From Defluviitaleaceae bacterium (lineage in GTDB: Bacteria; Bacillota; Clostridia; Lachnospirales; WRAX01), in assembly GCA_009784355.1 (NCBI GenBank), contig WRBU01000095.1, positions 1 to 5,368 on the forward strand: a DNA stretch of 5,368 bases. The letters are read 5' to 3'. The position numbers and the translations under genes were made by a program. The notes below the pieces were generated by a model. That model made no database searches, was not told the DNA's origin, and was given only the letters and a program-made list of their open reading frames with translations. Shown here piece by piece: positions 1 through 5,263 of this stretch; positions within the stretch are counted from its first letter, which is position 1, and the number at the start of each line of letters is the position of its first letter.

Positions 1-720
1 AATATCCTCGGCATTAACAATAGGATTAGCAAACCATTGCCCATGCATATTGCTCGCCATTGTTTCCAAGCCATCAAAAATCAAACGCCGCGTTTGTACG
101 TTTGGTCCAATACTATCAAAACCAAACATAAAATTTTCACTTGGAAATGTGGAGTTTGCAATATTAACAACGCCAAAGGGTGCTATATTTAGGGTTTTAG
201 CTAAAATTTCTTCTCTTGTTGAAAAAAGTTCACCTCTATACGTTAAAGTCAAAGGGCGTGCTGCCATCGGTATTGTATTAAAAATAAGTGCGTTATCTAT
301 AAAAATTGGCGTATAAAACTCTCCAACAATCCGCAAAAAAGTGTCAAGAGAAATAACAGCACCGCCGTCAACAATTTGAAGCGGAGCATCTGCCCGCAAA
401 AGCCTATTGTTGATTAAAAATACATTGCTGTTCATCGCCAAAACGATATTTGACCCGCTATATGTTAAATTTACAGCTCTTGTATTTTCATCCCATTCAA
501 CATTAAATCCGAAGGCTTCAAAAATTTTACGCACCACTATAAAAACTTGTCCGTCTTTTTCAAGAATACCTTGCTCTTTTTTTGCAACAACTTCATCGTT
601 TATGATAATTGTTGTCCCGCCCTGCTCCTGCGCAAGAAGATAAAGTCCAAAACTCGGCGCAATGCCTAAAATCATCAAAGTAACAAGCGCAATAGCGGTC
701 ATTTTTCTATAAAATCGCAC
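1..720 (-). CDS. Secreted stalk-domain protein fused to a family 5 solute-binding (oligopeptide-type) domain; partial, C-terminus outside the window
   Basis: The frame is open for 240 codons from a GTG at 720 to base 1, with no stop, so the C-terminus lies outside. The start is set by an AGGGGG ribosome site at 728-733, seven bases before the GTG. Residues 1-30 look like a Sec signal peptide: basic RFYRK, a long hydrophobic stretch, and possible cleavage near LLA/QEQ. Residues about 36-150 resemble the copper amine oxidase N-terminal (stalk) domain: a beta start (TTIIINDEVV), then VVRKIFEAFGFNVEWDENTRAV, then a second weaker repeat (VFLINNRLLRADAPLQIVDGG...). From about residue 165, FGVVNIANSTFPSENFMF followed by RRLIFDGLETM resembles the mature N-terminus of family 5 peptide-binding proteins of ABC importers. 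It would therefore be an exported, probably cell-surface, ligand-binding protein. The stalk assignment is fairly firm; the binding-protein half rests on about 75 residues. A stalk protein with an unrelated C-terminal domain is the alternative. Confidence 0.75.
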   Translation of the reverse strand, partial: MRFYRKMTAIALVTLMILGIAPSFGLYLLAQEQGGTTIIINDEVVAKKEQGILEKDGQVFIVVRKIFEAFGFNVEWDENTRAVNLTYSGSNIVLAMNSNVFLINNRLLRADAPLQIVDGGAVISLDTFLRIVGEFYTPIFIDNALIFNTIPMAARPLTLTYRGELFSTREEILAKTLNIAPFGVVNIANSTFPSENFMFGFDSIGPNVQTRRLIFDGLETMASNMHGQWFANPIVNAEDI

Positions 721-746
721 AAACAAACCCCCTAAATAAATTTATA

Positions 747-779
747 GTAATTTAAGTTGAAAACCACAACTTAAATTAC
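747..779. repeat. Perfect 13-bp palindrome (P1), 7-base loop
   Basis: GTAATTTAAGTTG at 747-759 is exactly complementary to CAACTTAAATTAC at 767-779. It lies between the stop of the unknown gene at 855 and the ribosome site of the secreted-protein gene. On the minus strand it could act as a terminator or processing hairpin, but the following bases (TATAAATTTATT) are not a clean U-tract. It may instead be the left edge of the island discussed in the findings. Confidence 0.7.
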
Positions 780-780
780 C

Positions 781-797
781 GAATCACTTCGTGATTC
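781..797. repeat. Small perfect hairpin GAATCAC-TTC-GTGATTC
   Basis: A 7-bp stem with a 3-base loop lies one base from palindrome P1. Its apex, CACTTCGTG (785-793), recurs exactly at 1503-1511 inside the palindrome on the other side of the unknown gene. On the minus strand it comes before P1, so the two hairpins would stand in tandem in the RNA behind the gene at 855. Confidence 0.65.
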
Positions 798-811
798 AGA
801 CACCTCCCAAG

Positions 812-839
812 ATGTTAGCTGTGAAGGGTGGAAATAACA
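812..839 (+). repeat. Left copy of imperfect inverted repeat flanking the unknown gene
   Basis: The core CTGTGAAGGGTGGAAATAACA (819-839, plus strand) matches the minus strand of 1426-1446 at 18 of 21 positions. Outward, ATGT.A (812-817) also matches. The partner lies on the far side of the 855-1268 gene, so the two copies point at each other around it. This is a direct hand comparison; significance was not computed. Confidence 0.5.
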
Positions 840-854
840 AAACATCAGGTAGCA

Positions 855-1268
855 TTATACTTTTGATAGCGATATTTCTATTTTTTCCTTAACTTGATAA
901 ATCTCATCAGAACCAAGACATCTGGCAAATTCTAAATTATTTGTAAATATAAAAGTTGTACCATTGTTTCCTATTTTAGCAATACAACATATGTCTGTTG
1001 TAATCTCATTTAATAAAGGCAATGCAAAAAACTTAATTTTGTGTGGTGATTCACCGTACTCTTTATTAATCACTCGACTGACAAATTGTTCAATTTTTTG
1101 AATATTGTGAAGTTCATTTTCAGCATAGGAACGAAATTCTTCATCGTTGTTAGGTATACCCTCTATAAACGAACCAGGTTCAATAGTTTGGATTAGCTCC
1201 TTTGCAGACATACAGCCATTAAATACATCTATTGGTCCACCAACCACCATATAACTATAATAGTTCAT
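855..1268 (-). CDS. Hypothetical protein of 137 residues, unknown family
   Basis: I do not recognise this protein. From the ATG at 1268 it begins MNYYSYMVVGGPIDVFNG and ends EKIEISLSKV, with a TAA at 855-857. It is probably cytoplasmic: no signal peptide or membrane segment is seen. The middle (about residues 42-72) looks helical and charged. The second half (KIKFFALPLLNEI, DICCIAKIGNNGTTFIFTN) looks like beta strands. Cysteines are at 19, 94, 95 and 117, with no metal-binding spacing. The start is uncertain. GAAGGG lies 12 bases before the ATG and AAGGG only 2 bases before it. A GTG at 1313 would add 15 residues but has no ribosome site and sits in the loop of a hairpin. The gene stands alone between ptb and the secreted-protein gene, flanked by inverted repeats, so transfer is possible. 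Its compact size and isolation would suit an immunity or cargo protein, but nothing in the sequence proves it. Confidence 0.6.
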   Translation of the reverse strand: MNYYSYMVVGGPIDVFNGCMSAKELIQTIEPGSFIEGIPNNDEEFRSYAENELHNIQKIEQFVSRVINKEYGESPHKIKFFALPLLNEITTDICCIAKIGNNGTTFIFTNNLEFARCLGSDEIYQVKEKIEISLSKV

Positions 1269-1301
1269 AACCCTTATTTTCCCTTCATTAATGTAAATTT
1301 T

Positions 1302-1334
1302 CGCACGTACCACTCGTGACGGTACATAAGTGCG
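1302..1334. repeat. Imperfect hairpin upstream of the unknown gene
   Basis: CGCACGTACC (1302-1311) pairs with GGTAC (1321-1325) and GTGCG (1330-1334), with a 4-base bulge (1326-1329) and a 9-base loop. The alternative GTG start at 1313 falls at the loop edge, which speaks for this being a non-coding leader and for the downstream ATG at 1268 as the start. Confidence 0.4.
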
Positions 1335-1425
1335 CCTTCGGTTTTCGGACAGTTACTCTTTTCTCGGTCTGCAATACTCAACAAACCATGAAAAACAATC
1401 GGTCATTACATTGATAATTAACGGG

Positions 1426-1453
1426 TGCTATTTACACCTTTCACAGTTCACAT
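1426..1453 (-). repeat. Right copy of imperfect inverted repeat flanking the unknown gene
   Basis: Read on the minus strand, CTGTGAAAGGTGTAAATAGCA (1446 to 1426) matches plus-strand 819-839 with three differences, and ATGT.A continues the match outward. Beyond each copy comes the hexamer GGTGTC (right 1467-1472 on plus; left 804-799 on minus), then a hairpin with a CACTTCGTG apex. The order of elements is therefore mirrored on the two sides. Confidence 0.5.
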
Positions 1454-1484
1454 TATGCGTTACGTCGGTGTCGGGCATTCATTC

Positions 1485-1527
1485 AACTTGAAAACACTTT
1501 AACACTTCGTGTCAGTGTTTTCAAGTT
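1485..1527. repeat. Perfect 14-bp palindrome (P2) with a nested 4-bp hairpin; possible 3' end of the gpsA-engB-ptb transcript
   Basis: AACTTGAAAACACT (1485-1498) is exactly complementary to AGTGTTTTCAAGTT (1514-1527). Inside, ACAC (1502-1505) pairs with GTGT (1509-1512) around a TTC loop. It starts 17 bases after the ptb stop on the minus strand, so it is well placed to end or protect that mRNA. Neither strand has a run of T after the stem, so it is not a standard intrinsic terminator. Confidence 0.65.
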
Positions 1528-1544
1528 AATTCACTATAATCACA

Positions 1545-2354
1545 TTATTTTACCGCAAGGGCAAGAGCCATGGATAAGATTTTTTCTTCGCTGGAAGCAC
1601 CACGGGTGGTTAGTACAATGGGCACAGATGCACCAAGTATACAGCCCGCCATTTTGGCATTACCCATGTAAAGCAAAGACTTGCCAAGGACATTACCGCT
1701 TGCGATATTCGGCATAAGACAGAGGTCGGTTTCACCCGCAATTTTGCTTTCAAAACCCTTTTTTTCGGCAGATTTTTGGCTAATTGCGAGGTCAAAAGAT
1801 ATAGGGCCTTCCAAAATAATGTCGCCAAAATCTCCATTTGAAGCAGACTTCGCAAGCTCTGACGCATGGACGGTTTCCTCAATTTTTGGGTTAAGAGCTT
1901 CTGCGGCACAAATTGCCGCCACTTTTGGTTGTTTATATCCGATTTTTAGCAAAAAATCCACTGCGTTTTTCAAAATTTTTGTTTTTTGCTCAAGGTCAGG
2001 GGCAGTCACCATGCCGCCGTCTGTAACAAATAGCAATTTGTGATATGCGGGACATTCAAAAGCCGCAATGTGTGTCATTAACCCGCCAACACCAATGCCG
2101 TTTTGCTTATCCACCACAGCTTTTAGCAATTCACCGGTAGGCATAGAGCCTTTCATTAACACATTACCTTTATTATCTTTTATAAACCCAACCGCCTCTT
2201 TTGCGTCATTAGTTGTTATGTATTTTATGCCCCAAAGGCTCTTTGCCTCTTCCAAGGCATTGATGGATGACTCGTCAACACCAGCCAATACAATAGTTGG
2301 TGGTGCTTGAATTTGCTTCATAGTGCCTAAAAGTTGCTCAAAGCTCTTAATCAT
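1545..2354 (-). CDS. ptb: Phosphate butyryltransferase (phosphotransbutyrylase family)
   Basis: This enzyme converts butyryl-CoA and phosphate to butyryl-phosphate and CoA in the cytoplasm, the step before butyrate kinase in butyrate formation. The 269-residue product has the phosphate acetyl/butyryltransferase fold signature throughout: VLMKGSMPTGELLKAV (65-80), a TDGGM segment (111-115), EGPISFDLAIS (182-192), DLCLMPNIASGNVLGKSL (210-227) and GASVPIVLTTRGASSEEK (241-258). The last two match the conserved C-terminal CoA-binding region. The start is set at the ATG at 2354: GGAGG at 2364-2368 lies nine bases upstream, better placed than for the TTG at 2378. It overlaps the end of engB by 8 bases, so the two are translationally linked. 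It is somewhat shorter than the roughly 300 residues usual for Ptb. No butyrate kinase follows. Acetyl- or other short-chain acyl-CoA use cannot be excluded from sequence. Confidence 0.88.
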   Translation of the reverse strand: MIKSFEQLLGTMKQIQAPPTIVLAGVDESSINALEEAKSLWGIKYITTNDAKEAVGFIKDNKGNVLMKGSMPTGELLKAVVDKQNGIGVGGLMTHIAAFECPAYHKLLFVTDGGMVTAPDLEQKTKILKNAVDFLLKIGYKQPKVAAICAAEALNPKIEETVHASELAKSASNGDFGDIILEGPISFDLAISQKSAEKKGFESKIAGETDLCLMPNIASGNVLGKSLLYMGNAKMAGCILGASVPIVLTTRGASSEEKILSMALALAVK

Positions 2355-2958
2355 TTGCGTTATCCTCCGCCCCGCCAAAAGTGATTTTTTCTATAACAGC
2401 AAGCAATTCATCTTTGCCTTGCTTTGTTTCTGATGAAAATGGTATTAAAGTAGCATCCGTCCCAACTCCAAGTGCCGTACGTATCATTTTTACGTGCTTT
2501 GGAATTTGCGAGCGGTTTAACTTGTCCATTTTTGTAAGAACAAAAATTGTGTTGTAGCCGTAATGCTTCATCCATTCATGCATCTGTATGTCTTGTTTGC
2601 TAGGCTCGTGGCGAATATCAATGAGATGCACTATAGCCCGAAGATTCGGGCGGTCGTAAAGATATTTATCAATCATTTCGCCCCATTTCTCCCTTTCGGT
2701 TTTTGGAGCCTTTGCGTATCCGTATCCAGGCAAATCCACAAAATACATTTTGGCATCTATGCTATAAAAGTTTATTGTGCGGGTTTTGCCCGGATTTTGA
2801 CTTACACGTGCCAAAGCACGACGGTTTATCAATGCATTTATCAAAGATGACTTGCCGACATTTGAACGCCCCACAAAGGCCATTTCGGGCAGTGTTATCT
2901 CAGGATATTGTTTTGGCACAGCCGCAACCGCCGCCAACTCTACATTTAAAATTTTCAT
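2347..2958 (-). CDS. engB: Ribosome biogenesis GTP-binding protein EngB/YsxC
   Basis: EngB (YsxC, YihA) is a small GTPase needed for late assembly of the 50S ribosomal subunit and is often essential. The 203-residue product carries all G motifs in order: P-loop GRSNVGKS (30-37), the switch I segment NPGKTRTINFY (55-65) typical of the family, DLPGYGYAK (75-83), TKMD (142-145) for guanine recognition, and FSSETKQG (174-181). Length and order are normal for the family. The ATG at 2958 follows an AGGAG site (2968-2972) by nine bases. gpsA ends 28 bases upstream and ptb starts inside its last codons, so it is the middle gene of a three-gene operon. The family is often beside lon or clpX, so this neighbourhood is less usual. 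The last residues (GGAEDNAND) are a short acidic tail, and their DNA also supplies the ribosome site for ptb. Confidence 0.96.
   Translation of the reverse strand: MKILNVELAAVAAVPKQYPEITLPEMAFVGRSNVGKSSLINALINRRALARVSQNPGKTRTINFYSIDAKMYFVDLPGYGYAKAPKTEREKWGEMIDKYLYDRPNLRAIVHLIDIRHEPSKQDIQMHEWMKHYGYNTIFVLTKMDKLNRSQIPKHVKMIRTALGVGTDATLIPFSSETKQGKDELLAVIEKITFGGAEDNAND
2364..2368 (-). promoter_or_regulatory. Ribosome binding site of ptb inside the engB reading frame
   Basis: GGAGG on the minus strand lies nine bases before the ATG at 2354 and within the last codons of engB. It decides the ptb start against the TTG at 2378 and supports coupled translation. Confidence 0.75.
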
Positions 2959-2986
2959 CCTGCGTATCTCCTAAAATTTCTGCTTA

Positions 2987-3973
2987 TTACTCCGCAATCA
3001 AATCCCTGCTCATTAGGTCTTTTACAACGGTTTTTGGGTCTTTGCCTTCATAAAGCACTTTATTAATTTCTTCAACAATGGGCATTTTCACATTGTGTCT
3101 ATGAGCCAAGGCGAGCACGGTTTTGGCTGTATTTATACCTTCTACTGCCATATTTACTTCCGCAAGCACCGTTTGAACATCTTTGCCTGCAGCAAGCAAA
3201 TTTCCGCCCCGCCAATTTCTGCTATGTTTGCTTGTGCAAGTTACTATTAAATCACCTATCCCGCTCAAGCCTGCAAAGGTGTAGATGTTTGCACCCATAG
3301 CAACGCCAAGCCGAGCTATTTCTGCCATGCCCCTTGTCATCATAGCCGCTTTTGTGTTGTCGCCATAACCAAGGCCATCGCTTATTCCTGCCGCAAGAGC
3401 AATCACATTTTTAAGTACACCGCCAAGCTCCACGCCAATAACATCATTTGATGTATAAACCCTGAAGTTCTCGTTGCTAAACACATCCTGCAACTTTTGG
3501 GCAGCTTGTTCGCATTTTGATGCAGCAACAACTGCGGTTGGCATTTCTCTGGAAACCTCCTCAGCATGAGAAGGACCAGAAAAACAAGCTATGCGGCACT
3601 GCGGAGCAAGCTCTTGTAAATATTCTGTTATCCGCATTTGACGGGCTTCGATAAGCCCCTTTGATGCTGAAGCTAAAATTTGTCCTTTGCGTAATTTTGG
3701 AGCAACAACACTCATAACGTCGGGAATTTGTTTCGAGCTTACCGCTACAATTACCACATCGCTTTGCATTGATACGTCAGCGTCCGCTGTAATGCAAACA
3801 GAGGGCGGTATCACAATGCCAGGTAGCGAGCGTTCATTTGTTCGTTCTTTGTTTAGCATATCAGCCAATTCTTTATTGGGTTCATACATGGTTACATCAT
3901 GCCCATTTTTTGCTAAAACACACGCCATAGCAATGCCCCAGCTGCCAAAACCAATCATCGTGATTTTTTCCAT
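2987..3973 (-). CDS. gpsA: NAD(P)H-dependent glycerol-3-phosphate dehydrogenase
   Basis: GpsA reduces dihydroxyacetone phosphate to sn-glycerol-3-phosphate, the backbone of membrane phospholipids and teichoic-acid glycerol units, in the cytoplasm. The 328-residue product is full length. The N-terminal Rossmann domain starts with GFGSWG (8-13); SASKG (102-106) and FSGPSHAEEV (131-140) are family hallmarks. The C-terminal domain has ELGGVLKNVIALAAGISDGL (182-201), in which K188 is the expected catalytic lysine, then TRGMAEIARLG (213-223) and GLSGIGDLIVTCTSKHSRN (235-253), whose last residues bind the substrate phosphate. The motif reads GSWGIAMA where GSWGTALA is more common, a mild change. The ATG at 3973 follows an AGGGGG site (3978-3983) at a short spacing of four bases. 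It is first in the gpsA-engB-ptb operon. No strong promoter was found in the 117-base gap behind cheV, so some transcription may read through from cheV. Confidence 0.97.
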   Translation of the reverse strand: MEKITMIGFGSWGIAMACVLAKNGHDVTMYEPNKELADMLNKERTNERSLPGIVIPPSVCITADADVSMQSDVVIVAVSSKQIPDVMSVVAPKLRKGQILASASKGLIEARQMRITEYLQELAPQCRIACFSGPSHAEEVSREMPTAVVAASKCEQAAQKLQDVFSNENFRVYTSNDVIGVELGGVLKNVIALAAGISDGLGYGDNTKAAMMTRGMAEIARLGVAMGANIYTFAGLSGIGDLIVTCTSKHSRNWRGGNLLAAGKDVQTVLAEVNMAVEGINTAKTVLALAHRHNVKMPIVEEINKVLYEGKDPKTVVKDLMSRDLIAE

Positions 3974-3990
3974 GTTTCCCCCTATATTTT

Positions 3991-4050
3991 GTTATTTACA
4001 GTTATTTAATTTGAGAACAGCTCTCGTATATTGTATTAAATAACCATAAC
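3991..4050. repeat. Dyad of repeated GTTAT half-sites in the gpsA leader; possible operator
   Basis: GTTATTTAAT (4001-4010) is exactly complementary to ATTAAATAAC (4035-4044). A second GTTAT lies outward on the left (3991-3995) and its complement ATAAC outward on the right (4046-4050). Inside, GAGA (4013-4016) faces TCTC (4022-4025). The structure sits just upstream of the gpsA ribosome site, so it could be a regulator binding site or an mRNA hairpin. Only a weak -10 (TACAAT, minus, 4035-4030) lies within it, with no good -35. Confidence 0.45.
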
Positions 4051-4054
4051 TATG

Positions 4055-4085
4055 AATAGGGCGACCGAGGACTGGCCGCCCTATT
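4055..4085 (-). terminator. Stem-loop behind cheV, probable transcription terminator
   Basis: On the minus strand AATAGGGCGGCC pairs with GGTCGCCCTATT around a 7-base loop: a 12-bp stem whose only non-standard pair is G-U. Read on the plus strand, that position is an A-C mismatch, so the structure is built for minus-strand RNA. It lies five bases past the cheV stop. The following bases (CATAGTTATGG) are not a strong U-tract, so termination may be partial. Confidence 0.65.
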
Positions 4086-4090
4086 GTCTT

Positions 4091-5005
4091 TTATAATATA
4101 TATGCATCAACTAGCTTGACTAGCTCATAAATTTCTGGCTTTGTTAGTTGTGCCGTTGCTCCAAGACCCTCACCTTTCATTCTAACTTGTTCGCTCATAA
4201 TTGAGCTAAATAGTATTACTGGCAAGTCTCTCATTTCGTTGTCTTCGCGGATGTTTTTAAGCAATTTATGCCCATCCATCTGCGGCATTTCTATATCAGA
4301 AATTATTAGCTTAACAAAGTTCTCTATAGGTTGACCACTGGCTTTGTACTCTTTTAGCAAATCCCACGCTTCTTGACCATTTTGACACATGGTAAGATTG
4401 GTGTATCCAGCAGCAGTCAAGACGTCTATTAGAATTTTATTAATGGCAGGGCTATCATCCGCCATCAATATAGGCATTTCGTTTCTTGCTCGCTCGCCCA
4501 ATTTCTCAATATCAGCAAGGTTCATACCAGATTCTGGCGAGATGTCTTGCAGAATTTTTTCAAAATCTAAAATAGTGACAAGACGATTCCCCACACGGGC
4601 TATTCCCGTTGCCAAACCATCTTGACCGCCATAAATGGCTGCATCTGGCTTTTCTATTTGCGTCCATGACAAGCGATGAATTTCTTCAACCGCATGAACA
4701 CGAAAGGCAGAAAAAACTTTGTTGAAATTAGTAATGATGAAAATGTCCAAAGCACGGCTGTCGCCATCAGTGTGCCCAAGATATGCGGGCAGATTTATGA
4801 GGGTCATAAGATGCCCGCGAGGATTAAACACACCCTCCACAAAATGGTTGGAGTTTGGCATTGGCGTGACTTCATGGTATTTCATAAGCTCTACAATTTT
4901 AGCCACGTTTATGCCATAATGTCGCCCATCAATAGTAAATTCTAAAATTTCAAGCTCATTTGTACCTGATTCTAAAAGTATTTCTTGCTTCTTCTTTTGC
5001 GGCAT
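4091..5005 (-). CDS. cheV: Chemotaxis protein CheV (CheW domain plus response-regulator receiver domain)
   Basis: CheV couples chemoreceptors to the CheA kinase at the inner face of the membrane and adapts the signal through phosphorylation of its receiver domain. The 304-residue product has both parts. A CheW-like domain covers about 16-155: LEFTIDGRHYGINVAKIVELM, PMPNSNHFVEGVFNPRGHLMTLINL, and the end GNRLVTILDFEKIL. A receiver domain covers about 177-304: acidic MADDS with D183 and D184, phosphorylation site D237 in SDIEMPQMDG, LFSS (265-268) for the switch hydroxyl, and K289 in LTKPE. All receiver catalytic residues are present, so it should accept phosphate. The ATG at 5005 follows AAGGAGGA (5011-5018). 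It is transcribed alone from its own promoter, not within a chemotaxis operon. Presence of CheV implies CheA, receptors and motility elsewhere in the genome. Confidence 0.95.
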   Translation of the reverse strand: MPQKKKQEILLESGTNELEILEFTIDGRHYGINVAKIVELMKYHEVTPMPNSNHFVEGVFNPRGHLMTLINLPAYLGHTDGDSRALDIFIITNFNKVFSAFRVHAVEEIHRLSWTQIEKPDAAIYGGQDGLATGIARVGNRLVTILDFEKILQDISPESGMNLADIEKLGERARNEMPILMADDSPAINKILIDVLTAAGYTNLTMCQNGQEAWDLLKEYKASGQPIENFVKLIISDIEMPQMDGHKLLKNIREDNEMRDLPVILFSSIMSEQVRMKGEGLGATAQLTKPEIYELVKLVDAYIL

Positions 5006-5020
5006 ATTTGTCCTCCTTGG

Positions 5021-5032
5021 CGTATATATACG
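5021..5032. promoter_or_regulatory. Palindrome CGTATATATACG in the cheV leader
   Basis: A perfect 12-bp palindrome lies between the expected cheV transcription start (near 5038) and its ribosome site (5011-5018). With no loop it would be a poor RNA hairpin but a plausible binding site for a dimeric repressor acting on initiation or early elongation. A chance AT-rich palindrome is possible. Confidence 0.4.
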
Positions 5033-5044
5033 TTTTTACTTAAC

Positions 5045-5073
5045 ATTATACCCTAATTAAGTCCGTATGTCAA
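5045..5073 (-). promoter_or_regulatory. Perfect consensus sigma-A promoter of cheV
   Basis: On the minus strand TTGACA (5073-5068) is followed by exactly 17 bases and TATAAT (5050-5045). Both hexamers match the housekeeping consensus at all six positions. Transcription would start near 5038, leaving a leader of about 33 bases before the ATG at 5005. A motility-type sigma factor site was not seen, so cheV is probably not tied only to the flagellar regulon. Confidence 0.88.
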
Positions 5074-5215
5074 CAGACCATTTTACAAAAGAGTTGCTGT
5101 TTTTAATTTTTAAACATTTTCACTTTCGGTTTGCAATTATTTAACCAAAGTTAAAGTAGTATAACTTAAACAAAACCCATCCATACCCTTGGAAGGTTTT
5201 TGTTAATATTTTGTC
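5074..5215. other. Non-coding AT-rich DNA between the divergent cheV and hdrA-like promoters
   Basis: No gene was found here on either strand. Visible structures are TTTAAC-CAAA-GTTAAA (about 5140-5155), a short inverted repeat, and AACAAAACC (starting near 5169) facing GGTTTTTGTT across CCATCCATACCCTTGGAA, with one bulged base. These could be operator sites for the promoter to the right or chance features of AT-rich DNA. Confidence 0.35.
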
Positions 5216-5244
5216 TTGCGTCCATTTCTGAAATATGTTATAAT
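5216..5244 (+). promoter_or_regulatory. Extended -10 sigma-A promoter of the hdrA-like gene
   Basis: TTGCGT (5216-5221) matches the -35 consensus at three positions. After a 17-base spacer comes TATAAT (5239-5244), preceded by TG at 5236-5237, the extended -10 arrangement (TGTTATAAT) that offsets a weak -35. Transcription would start near 5251, about 44 bases before the start codon. Confidence 0.75.
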
Positions 5245-5263
5245 ATTTTACGTTAAAATATTA
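5241..5263. promoter_or_regulatory. Perfect 10-bp dyad over the -10 and start site; likely operator
   Basis: TAATATTTTA (5241-5250) is exactly complementary to TAAAATATTA (5254-5263) around CGT. It overlaps the last four bases of the -10 hexamer and the expected start site, so a bound protein would block RNA polymerase. A second small dyad GTATT-G-AATAC follows at 5266-5276. The regulator is not identifiable from the sequence. Confidence 0.55.

Larger units (their letters stand above)
1314..1544. other. 231-base spacer without a convincing gene; leader of the unknown gene plus repeat-rich DNA
   Basis: This spacer between ptb and the unknown gene holds part of the 1302-1334 hairpin, the right copy of the flanking inverted repeat (1426-1453) and palindrome P2 (1485-1527). 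No good promoter was found for the unknown gene: on the minus strand TTGTTT followed 16 bases later by TATTGC is only a weak match. The minus-strand frame of the unknown gene stays open upstream to 1352, then has a TAA (1353-1355), then is open again back to a TAG at 1428-1430. No ribosome site was found for the 17-codon stretch starting at the ATG at 1406. Confidence 0.5.

Noticed and set aside
825..831. AGGGTGG, resembling the start of the T-box antiterminator motif
   Set aside because: The following bases (AAATAAC) do not continue the motif (NACCGCG), there is no terminator, and the next plus-strand DNA is antisense to the unknown gene.
812..892. 26-codon plus-strand frame (MLAVKGG... with a hydrophobic end)
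   Set aside because: It has no ribosome site, overlaps the 3' end of the unknown gene in antisense, and its hydrophobic tail is what the antisense of that AT-rich end would give.
1302..1334. Group II intron remnant, suggested by GTGCG and a hairpin
   Set aside because: The conserved catalytic domain V features are absent, no intron protein is present, and a five-base match is not evidence.
1404..1406. Start of a 17-codon minus-strand frame (MTDCFSWFVEY...)
   Set aside because: No ribosome site and no recognisable product; noted only as part of the open upstream frame.
1485..1527. Palindrome considered as an integron attC site
   Set aside because: GTTGAAT on the minus strand fits the GTTRRRY core, but the opposite RYYYAAC box is missing, the stem is perfectly paired without the expected unpaired bases, and no integrase is seen.
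1681..2043. Long plus-strand frames opposite ptb, engB, gpsA and cheV
   Set aside because: They lie entirely opposite well-supported genes, have no family features or ribosome sites, and are shadows of codon bias on the other strand.
4055..4085. The stem-loop behind cheV as a bidirectional terminator
   Set aside because: A few T bases follow it on the plus strand, but no plus-strand gene ends here and the A-C mismatch on that strand shows the fold belongs to minus-strand RNA.
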